Source of the DNA: Ferruginibacter sp.
Lineage (GTDB): Bacteria; Bacteroidota; Bacteroidia; Chitinophagales; Chitinophagaceae
Assembly: GCA_018057635.1 (NCBI GenBank)
Contig: JAGPDJ010000124.1
Span: 1 to 7,052, forward strand
Direction: 5' to 3'
DNA: 7,052 bases
Numbering within the stretch: the stretch's first letter is position 1; each line of letters starts with the position of its first letter. The position numbers and the translations under genes are program-made. Below are positions 1-5,679 of this stretch, one piece after another. The notes under the pieces were generated by a model that ran no database searches, was not told where the DNA came from, and saw only the letters and a list, made by a program, of their open reading frames with translations.

Positions 1-14
1 CAAAGCCTGATACC

Positions 15-1058
15 ATGTTCTATATTCATCAACATTCCTGTATTTCTCCTCAACAAACATTCAATGATGTTGATCTTGAAAAATTGCATGAACCGGTTGA
101 CAAAAAATTACAGGCAATTGAACCTTCTTATGAACATATACCACCTGGTATGTTAAGAAGAATGGGAAAAGCAGTACGAATGGGAGTTGGCGCAGCGCTC
201 CCGCTATTGCAGGATAACACTTTACCTGATGGCATCATATTGGGTACTGCCAACGGCGGTAAAGAAGATTGTGTAAAATTCCTTAACCAGATCATTGAAT
301 ACAATGAAGGAATGCTTACTCCCCTCAATTTTGTTCAGGGAACGCCCAATGCTATTGCCAGCCAGATAGGTATCCTGACAAAAAACCATGGATATAATAT
401 TACACATATGCATCTCGGACTTGCATTTGAAAATGTATTGACTGATGCAGATATGCTGATCAATGATAAGCCTTCCAATCAATACCTCATTGGAGCAGTA
501 GATGACATTTCCAATAGCAATTATTATTTTGAAGACAAAGGTGGCTGGTATAAAAAAGAATCCATTAACAGGTTGGATTTTTATGACACAGGTACTACAG
601 GAAGTGTTGCAGGTGAAGCTGCGGTGATGTTTATTGCAAATGGTATAAAGAAAAATGCCATCGCCAAAGTAATTGCCATTGACACTTTACATAACAGAGA
701 CGTATCAGTAATGAAGGAAAAATTAATTGGTTTTATTGCTAATAATTTACCTGCCGGAGAAAAAATTGATGTCTTATTAAGTGGAGAAAACGGAGACAAC
801 CGCCTGCAGGAATATTTTAATGCTGCAGAATATATTGCAGGCGAAAATGTTGTTGTAGCGAGGTATAAACACATGACAGGAGAATATCCAACAGCAACAG
901 CAATGGGGCTTTGGCTTTCCTGTATAATATTAAGGCAACAGGTTATTCCTGCACACATGGTTAAAAAACAATTACCGGTTTCAGGTTATAAGAATATACT
1001 GATCTATAATACCTATAAAGGTAACCAGCACAGTTTTATTGTAGCATCTTTACCATAA
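15..1058 (+). CDS. Beta-ketoacyl-synthase-like protein lacking the catalytic triad (chain-length-factor-like), probable polyene pigment cluster member
   Basis: A 347-residue protein with a thiolase-fold, ketosynthase-like layout, close in style to the short beta-ketoacyl synthases of Bacteroidota flexirubin/aryl-polyene clusters. Visible landmarks are LGTANGGKEDC (76-86), TPLNFVQGTPNAIASQ (102-117), the nucleophile-elbow region ITHMHLGLAFEN (129-140), TGSVAGEAAVMF (195-206), SGENGDN (256-262) and KHMTGEYPTATA (285-296). In active condensing enzymes these last regions carry Cys, His (HGTGT) and His (GHxxGAAG). By eye all three are replaced here, with GE where GH is expected. The three Cys residues (9, 86, 303) lie elsewhere. 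This suggests a non-catalytic partner subunit or a diverged enzyme. Size is below the roughly 410 residues of FabF. No Shine-Dalgarno precedes the ATG, and the frame stays open to the window edge (K-P-D-T before the Met), so a longer N-terminus cannot be excluded; MFYIHQ...CISPQ is nevertheless a natural beginning. It converges on the SDR gene. Family confident; role inferred. Confidence 0.85.
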   Translation: MFYIHQHSCISPQQTFNDVDLEKLHEPVDKKLQAIEPSYEHIPPGMLRRMGKAVRMGVGAALPLLQDNTLPDGIILGTANGGKEDCVKFLNQIIEYNEGMLTPLNFVQGTPNAIASQIGILTKNHGYNITHMHLGLAFENVLTDADMLINDKPSNQYLIGAVDDISNSNYYFEDKGGWYKKESINRLDFYDTGTTGSVAGEAAVMFIANGIKKNAIAKVIAIDTLHNRDVSVMKEKLIGFIANNLPAGEKIDVLLSGENGDNRLQEYFNAAEYIAGENVVVARYKHMTGEYPTATAMGLWLSCIILRQQVIPAHMVKKQLPVSGYKNILIYNTYKGNQHSFIVASLP

Positions 1059-1095
1059 GTGTAATATCGTAAGAGCATTCCTTCATAACAAATAA
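1059..1095. other. Convergent junction without a visible terminator
   Basis: Thirty-seven bases separate the stop codons of the ketosynthase-like and SDR genes. I find no GC-rich hairpin followed by a T-run on either strand, so transcripts from both sides may overlap or end by another mechanism. Confidence 0.5.
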
Positions 1096-2034
1096 TCAAT
1101 CCCCCAATTTTGAATAAATAGCCGTGATCCACCTGCGGGGTAATATTCTTAAAACAAAAGCAACTACTTTATTTAAATTGCCGGGTATGATCACTAACCT
1201 CTTATTAAGTGTTTGCCTTACTGCAATTTCACCAACTCTCTTCGGGCTAACAGCCATTTGATTGCCAAACCAGCCAAGTTTCTTTTTGGTATCTCGTTTT
1301 ATTTCGGGTTTAGTATAAACAGGCCCCGGGCAAAGAACACTTACACTTATATCCTTTTCTTTTAGCTGGTACCGAAGAGAATAACTAAAAAATAATACTG
1401 CTGATTTTGTTGCCGAATACAAATTCTTTGCCGGTATTGGGGCAAAAGCTGCCATGCTTGCCACATTCAGTATATAGGAAGGAGCATTTTTTTCAAGCAA
1501 AGGAAGCAGGGTTAGGCTCAGTGCCATGCAGGATTCTACATTAAGGTTTACCATGTATCTCAACGTATCAAGTGGGAGGGATAAATAATCATTGCTGCCT
1601 CCAATACCTGCTACATTGCATAATACTTTTAAACGGATATCCTTAAGCATACACCAGGCTGCTATGTTTGCAGCAGCATCTTCTTTACTGAGGTCTTGTT
1701 GTATGATTTCAACATGCACCAGGTAAGCTGACTCCAGTTTTTTCTTTGCTGCAACCAGGCTATCCATGTGCCGGGCAACCAAAATTAAATTGAACTTCCG
1801 CCTGGCAAGCGCTTCAGCAATAGCATATCCAATACCTTTGCTACCACCGGCAATTAAAGCATACGGATTAGAACCTGTTGCAGAATCTGTCAATAGCTGT
1901 GATTGTTCAATTAATAAAATTGATTCATTTGTGGAAGGAAGAACTGGAATATTTTCTGGATTTATAGCAACTGACTGAGCATACGTATCGGATAAAAATG
2001 CATTAAAACACAGCAATAAAAGTATTTTTTTCAT
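1096..2034 (-). CDS. SDR-family NAD(P)-dependent oxidoreductase with an N-terminal signal peptide
   Basis: A 312-residue short-chain dehydrogenase/reductase. The classical Rossmann domain begins near residue 57. It has the nucleotide-binding motif GGSKGIG (63-69), VARH after beta-2 (87-89 region), NVAG (140-143, variant of NNAG), catalytic Ser193 in NVASMAAF, the YSATK active site (Tyr206, Lys210) and the PGPVYT loop (236-241), so it looks catalytically complete. The odd part is the first 55 residues: MKK, a hydrophobic run LLLLCFNAFL and TYAQ, which together read as a Sec signal peptide cleaved near residue 19/20, then a linker of about 35 residues. No Met occurs between residue 1 and Met90, so no ATG start would give an SDR without this leader. 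No Shine-Dalgarno is seen. It lies 74 bases downstream of the FAD oxidoreductase on the same strand, so co-transcription is plausible. Known SDRs reduce or oxidise carbonyl/hydroxyl groups; the substrate is unknown, and a ketoacyl or polyene-pathway substrate is only an inference from context. Confidence 0.9.
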   Translation of the reverse strand: MKKILLLLCFNAFLSDTYAQSVAINPENIPVLPSTNESILLIEQSQLLTDSATGSNPYALIAGGSKGIGYAIAEALARRKFNLILVARHMDSLVAAKKKLESAYLVHVEIIQQDLSKEDAAANIAAWCMLKDIRLKVLCNVAGIGGSNDYLSLPLDTLRYMVNLNVESCMALSLTLLPLLEKNAPSYILNVASMAAFAPIPAKNLYSATKSAVLFFSYSLRYQLKEKDISVSVLCPGPVYTKPEIKRDTKKKLGWFGNQMAVSPKRVGEIAVRQTLNKRLVIIPGNLNKVVAFVLRILPRRWITAIYSKLGD

Positions 2035-2108
2035 GAAATGGTTTTAGCATGATTATGCATTGTTATAAATCCATTTCTGCATTAATTATTAACCCGGAAA
2101 CTATGATT

Positions 2109-3773
2109 CTAAACCTGTAGCTTCAACCGCCTTTGTTTAACTGCAATTTTCTGATGCAGCCATTCCGGCCATTGTGAATTGTCTTCAGCTTCATAAACAC
2201 GCAATTTTTGTGTATCATCGTCTTTAATAAGATCTTCTTCCCGGCAATTTAGTATCATGGCTGCTGTTTTTACACCCGAATATCCGGATCCGGCTACACC
2301 ATGTGCCATGATACTGGCTCCGCACATATACAGGTTGTCAATTTCAGTTTTGGCAGCAAATGAAAAAGGGCCTGTCTGCATAAAACCTTTCTCCGTTCCA
2401 TACACATTACCATTGGTTCCGTTGATATAAAATTCATTGGTTGTAGGCGTACCCATTTCCATTTGAATGATATTTTCCCTTATTCCCGGAATAGCCTTGG
2501 AGAGGTTTTTTATCAATTTTTCACAAAGTTTATTTTTTAAATCTGTATATGCTTTCGTATATCCTTCACTGTTAGGTAAAGCGGATTTAAAAAGATCATA
2601 ACCGATAAATGTAACTACTTCAAGCGTATGTTCTTTTCCGTTAAAACTGGTGGGGTCTTTAATTGATGAACAACTGATGAATAAAGTGGCATAATCTTCT
2701 TTCTCCAGCAGGTTAACAGATGTAAGTTCATTGTACAGGTCATCCAGGTCACGGTCCGGCATCATCCAGATATTTCCGGAATCGAGGCCTGTTTCACGAA
2801 GATCCATATCAACAGTTATAAAGAACATCAGTGAAGTAAGTGAATAACGGGTTTTAGCCAGTTTATCCTGTAATTTTTTACTCAGGTAACCGGCTCCAAC
2901 CATGTCGTATGTTTTACCGGGATCGGTATTTGAAATAACCTGTTTAGCCCTAATTATTTCACCATTTTGCAGTTCTACACCGGAAGCCTGAAATTTTTTG
3001 CTCCCGTTTTTCTGGTCAACAAGTATTCGCTTAACGCCAACGCCTGTACGAATTTCACCAGCATAATTTTTTATTGCTTTTGTTAAAGCCTTTACTATGG
3101 CTGCCCCGCCACCCATGGGATAATAACCACCTTCCAGGTAATGGTCCATCAAAGCGCAATGGAGCGGAAAACTGGCTTTTGCCGGAGGTAGGCCATGATC
3201 GCCGCATTGTATGTTCAAAACCTTTTGCAGCAAAGGGTCTTTAATATGCCATCCAATAACCCTTTTCAGGCTGAATAAACCATATTTTCCCAAATGACGG
3301 GTACGATAAGCAATAGTAAGATTGTCCCAAAAGCCATTCATTTTGGGGATCAGTTGAATTTCCGTACTTACCTTTTTAACAAGGTCGATATATTTACGGA
3401 GTCCTTTTTTTTCTTTGGGAAATTTTTCTGCCAATGCATGAAAGAGGTTCTCTGAACCGGCAGGCATGTCAATGCGATGATCGCCTATCCAGCAATGCTC
3501 ATAGCCATTTGGGTTCATCCTGAAAAAAACAAGGTCATTTGCAATACCAAGTCCTTCATATAATTTGCTCGTAGACTGTCCTTCAGCCACTGAACCTATA
3601 TAATGAACGCCAGGACTAAACCGGTGCCCGTCAATATAAAAACTGTGGCACCAACCACCGGGCACATAATGCTGTTCTATTACTGCAACTTTTTGCCCGG
3701 CCCTTGCAAGACAAAGTGCAGCGGTTAAACCACCTGCACCGGAACCAATGATGATACTGTCAAATTCTTTCAT
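2109..3773 (-). CDS. NAD(P)/FAD-dependent oxidoreductase, phytoene desaturase / retinol saturase (CrtI/RetSat) family
   Basis: A 554-residue flavoprotein. The N-terminal dinucleotide-binding motif IIIGSGAGGLTAAL (7-20) is followed by the ribose-binding acid Glu33 (VIEQH) and PGGWCHSF (38-45), as in carotenoid desaturases, carotenoid isomerases and retinol saturases. The C-terminal FAD motif YMCGASIMAHGVAGSGYSGV (482-501) is intact. Length is normal for bacterial RetSat-like proteins. Family members desaturate, isomerise or saturate conjugated polyene chains, so a polyene or isoprenoid substrate is likely but not fixed by sequence. The start is placed at Met30 of the longest open frame (which begins at 3860). 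This Met is preceded by GGAAG seven bases upstream, the family motif begins within six residues of it, and the upstream 29 residues look like translated intergenic sequence. Upstream on the same strand is the secreted protein (102-base gap); downstream is the SDR (74-base gap). No strong promoter was seen in either gap, so a shared transcript is possible. Confidence 0.9.
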   Translation of the reverse strand: MKEFDSIIIGSGAGGLTAALCLARAGQKVAVIEQHYVPGGWCHSFYIDGHRFSPGVHYIGSVAEGQSTSKLYEGLGIANDLVFFRMNPNGYEHCWIGDHRIDMPAGSENLFHALAEKFPKEKKGLRKYIDLVKKVSTEIQLIPKMNGFWDNLTIAYRTRHLGKYGLFSLKRVIGWHIKDPLLQKVLNIQCGDHGLPPAKASFPLHCALMDHYLEGGYYPMGGGAAIVKALTKAIKNYAGEIRTGVGVKRILVDQKNGSKKFQASGVELQNGEIIRAKQVISNTDPGKTYDMVGAGYLSKKLQDKLAKTRYSLTSLMFFITVDMDLRETGLDSGNIWMMPDRDLDDLYNELTSVNLLEKEDYATLFISCSSIKDPTSFNGKEHTLEVVTFIGYDLFKSALPNSEGYTKAYTDLKNKLCEKLIKNLSKAIPGIRENIIQMEMGTPTTNEFYINGTNGNVYGTEKGFMQTGPFSFAAKTEIDNLYMCGASIMAHGVAGSGYSGVKTAAMILNCREEDLIKDDDTQKLRVYEAEDNSQWPEWLHQKIAVKQRRLKLQV

Positions 3774-3780
3774 ACTGTTG

Positions 3781-3785
3781 CTTCC
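3781..3785 (-). promoter_or_regulatory. Ribosome binding site deciding the oxidoreductase start
   Basis: On the minus strand GGAAG lies seven bases before the ATG at 3773. It is the only clear Shine-Dalgarno-like sequence before any start in this window. It supports the 3773 start over the longer frame beginning at 3860. Confidence 0.6.
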
Positions 3786-3875
3786 GAAGATAATGTATTT
3801 AAAATTTTTAATACTAAGCTGTTTAATGAATTTACCCGGGATATACCTGGATATCTGCAATTAGTTCATTATAGT

Positions 3876-5462
3876 TTAAGGCTGTAACCAAACCAGTTTT
3901 ACACCAGAACGGCCATTTTCTTTATCCTGCTTCAATAAAACAAGTAAATTATTTGCCCTATCATAATCTGAAACAGAAAATAAAGCAAGTTTGCGTTCTT
4001 CATCACTAATAGATTTTCCAAATACATATTGTAGTTCCGGTGATATTTCTTTCCCTGAAAGCCTGCAAAAAAAAGCATCAGTACCTGTCATATCTTTAAA
4101 TGGTTCAATTTTATTTAACGAACCTCCTTTTGCATTAACTTGTTTATCATTTAAAAGCAAAAAACTATTGTGCCCGTCTGTAATGTATTTACTTAAACTG
4201 TATTGGGCATTGTTAAAGAGTTGTTGGCCAAGAATATTCTGCTGCGACAGATAAAAGGGAATAACTGGTATACCCGTCACATGATGTTCCAAAGGAATAA
4301 AATAGGCATCAGTAACCTCCCCTTCCGGGTTATAATTAACGATAGAAGTATTCCTGATAATTGAATGGCTGACAGCTCCATTTTTGGTTTCTGTTTCCAT
4401 TTCTTCAAATATAATTGTATAAGACCTGTCTTCATTCAGTAAAATGTTTTGTGGAACAGCTTTGTAAACTGCTTTCTTGCCATTTAATTCAGTGTATTTC
4501 AACTTTACTTTTTCTCCAGGGCCTATTACCGTATTTATGTTTAGTTCCCTGGAAGCAAGGTTTATATAACCCAGGTAATTTCTCAGTTTGTTGGTATCAC
4601 TTTTAACCCTTGCCGTTGTAAGTACTAATAACTGGTTGAATATTTTTTCATAACGTACAATCCCGTTCTCAGGTACCAGGTCATTAGAATAATTAAGTTC
4701 ACTTATTCTTAATGATGAAGCCCCTTTTTCAAGAGTGGCTAATATCATCTCACCGGTCTTTTCACCTGATGCTTGGCGGTTATAGCCATAAAGCAATGCT
4801 GCAACTTTATCTGGCCCTATTACAGCCATGTCGATATACTTAATATATTTATACTTCTCTTTTTTGGCTGAATAAAAAGCCCTGTTTATTTCCCTGTTAT
4901 CATTCCCATACAAAATGACCTCAATTCTTTTACTTGTATCGGATAAGTTGTTGTTGAAAAATGCCACTGCATAATTCCCGTCTGTGGCATCTTTGCTAAC
5001 AGCTAATTCAGGCAGGTTATCAGCAGATGATTCTGTATTATCATTCTTAAGGGCTATTTTTTTTACCGATGCAATTTTTTCTTCATTCTTCAATGTTGCC
5101 GACTTCCCGTCAACTACCAGCCGGTATAATGCCGTTTCATTGTTACCAGTATCACTGAACATTAAAACCACATCTCCATTTGTTTCAAAAATGCCTTCTA
5201 CTTTTCCTGATCTGAGTTTAAACTTTGCAGGTTCAAATTGAGTTTCTGTTTTACCCCTGTACACCGGTTCATAAACCTGTGCATTGATACCGCTTGCAAA
5301 ATCTATGTGTAAAAAAAAGGTGCTCCCGTTCTTCATTTGCAGAATCTTTGCAATGCCATTTTTCGGTGCAGGAAATAAAGGCCCTTCCGTTATCTGTAAA
5401 AACTGGCCCTTTGCCAGGCAGGCGCTTAATACCATTAAAAAAATCAAACTTAACCTTTTCAT
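3876..5462 (-). CDS. Uncharacterised secreted protein, probably beta-rich
   Basis: I do not recognise a named family. The 528-residue product begins MKRLSLIFLMVLSACLAKGQ, an export signal. Signal peptidase I could cut after Gly19 before Gln20, a common Bacteroidota pattern. L-S-A-C (12-15) also fits a minimal lipobox, so a lipoprotein is possible, although the residues after Cys15 do not resemble a surface-export signal. The mature part has many short alternating hydrophobic/polar strands, with repeated runs such as GKVEGIFETNGDVVLMFSD and DKVAALLYGYN, suggesting a beta-propeller or similar fold. No catalytic motif, membrane helix or type IX secretion C-terminal domain was seen; it simply ends KLVWLQP. 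The ATG at 5462 is chosen over 5468 (two codons upstream, MFMKR) and over 5519, because the signal peptide starts there and the putative promoter lies at 5530-5562, which would leave almost no leader for the 5519 start. It is the first gene of the minus-strand block. Confidence 0.8.
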   Translation of the reverse strand: MKRLSLIFLMVLSACLAKGQFLQITEGPLFPAPKNGIAKILQMKNGSTFFLHIDFASGINAQVYEPVYRGKTETQFEPAKFKLRSGKVEGIFETNGDVVLMFSDTGNNETALYRLVVDGKSATLKNEEKIASVKKIALKNDNTESSADNLPELAVSKDATDGNYAVAFFNNNLSDTSKRIEVILYGNDNREINRAFYSAKKEKYKYIKYIDMAVIGPDKVAALLYGYNRQASGEKTGEMILATLEKGASSLRISELNYSNDLVPENGIVRYEKIFNQLLVLTTARVKSDTNKLRNYLGYINLASRELNINTVIGPGEKVKLKYTELNGKKAVYKAVPQNILLNEDRSYTIIFEEMETETKNGAVSHSIIRNTSIVNYNPEGEVTDAYFIPLEHHVTGIPVIPFYLSQQNILGQQLFNNAQYSLSKYITDGHNSFLLLNDKQVNAKGGSLNKIEPFKDMTGTDAFFCRLSGKEISPELQYVFGKSISDEERKLALFSVSDYDRANNLLVLLKQDKENGRSGVKLVWLQP

Positions 5463-5529
5463 AAACATAATTTTAAATAATATAAACCAGCAAATCAGTT
5501 TGTTTTCAATTTTAAACAAAGATCATGTA

Positions 5530-5562
5530 CAAATGTATCTTAATCCCCTGTTTTAAAACAAA
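5530..5562 (-). promoter_or_regulatory. Bacteroidota-type promoter for the secreted-protein gene
   Basis: On the minus strand TTTG (5562-5559) is followed after 21 bases by TACATTTG (5537-5530). This matches the Bacteroidota primary-sigma consensus, a -33 TTTG and a -7 TAnnTTTG with a spacer of about this length. It would start transcription near 5525, giving a leader of roughly 60 bases to the ATG at 5462. It may drive the whole minus-strand block down to the SDR. It is a match to a known consensus, not a mapped start. Confidence 0.6.
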
Positions 5563-5628
5563 TTTTACATTGATTTAATAAAATAATTCAATTCAAAAAA
5601 AACTGATAACTTTATTCCAACTACTCAT

Positions 5629-5666
5629 TTTAACCGGAAACGGTGTAACAGAAAATATCGGTTAAA
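5629..5666. repeat. 8-bp inverted repeat before the antiporter gene, possible operator or leader hairpin
   Basis: TTTAACCG (5629-5636) and CGGTTAAA (5659-5666) are perfect inverted repeats separated by 22 bases. The left arm can also pair locally: ACCG-GAAA-CGGT (5633-5644) forms a 4-bp stem with a GNRA-type GAAA loop, so CGGT occurs twice as alternative partner. The right arm overlaps the TAAATTTG box at 5663-5670. This would suit a repressor site, but short AT-rich inverted repeats also arise by chance. Confidence 0.35.
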
Positions 5667-5670
5667 TTTG
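5663..5670 (+). promoter_or_regulatory. Candidate -7 element (TAAATTTG) for the antiporter gene
   Basis: This is a perfect match to the Bacteroidota -7 consensus TAnnTTTG, nine bases before the antiporter ATG. No TTG or TTTG was found at the expected distance upstream, and transcription from here would give an almost leaderless mRNA. The assignment is therefore weak. Confidence 0.25.
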
Positions 5671-5679
5671 CAGCATCGC

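Larger units (their letters stand above)
5463..5679. other. Divergent intergenic region (longest non-coding stretch)
   Basis: These 217 AT-rich bases separate the minus-strand secreted-protein gene from the plus-strand antiporter. They contain the minus-strand promoter and the inverted repeat listed separately. I see no RNA gene, riboswitch-like fold or credible small open reading frame in the rest. Confidence 0.7.

Noticed and set aside
1..10. Possible end of an upstream gene (codons for Lys-Ala then TGA at 8-10), four bases before the ketosynthase-like ATG
   Set aside because: Only two codons are visible, so a coding region cannot be supported, although tight spacing to an upstream pigment gene would be unsurprising.
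2047..2058. Short palindrome GCAT-GATT-ATGC, with a nearby TTAAT-T-ATTAA at 2082-2092, in the gap before the SDR gene
   Set aside because: The arms are only 4-5 bp, AT-rich, and not tied to a promoter match or T-run, so chance is the simplest explanation.
3774..3860. N-terminal extension of the oxidoreductase frame starting at 3860
   Set aside because: It has no family similarity, and the internal ATG at 3773 has the better ribosome binding site.
5463..5519. N-terminal extension of the secreted-protein frame (MFKIENKLICWFILFKIMF)
   Set aside because: It would put a second hydrophobic stretch before a complete signal peptide and start only about 11 bases from the putative -7 box.
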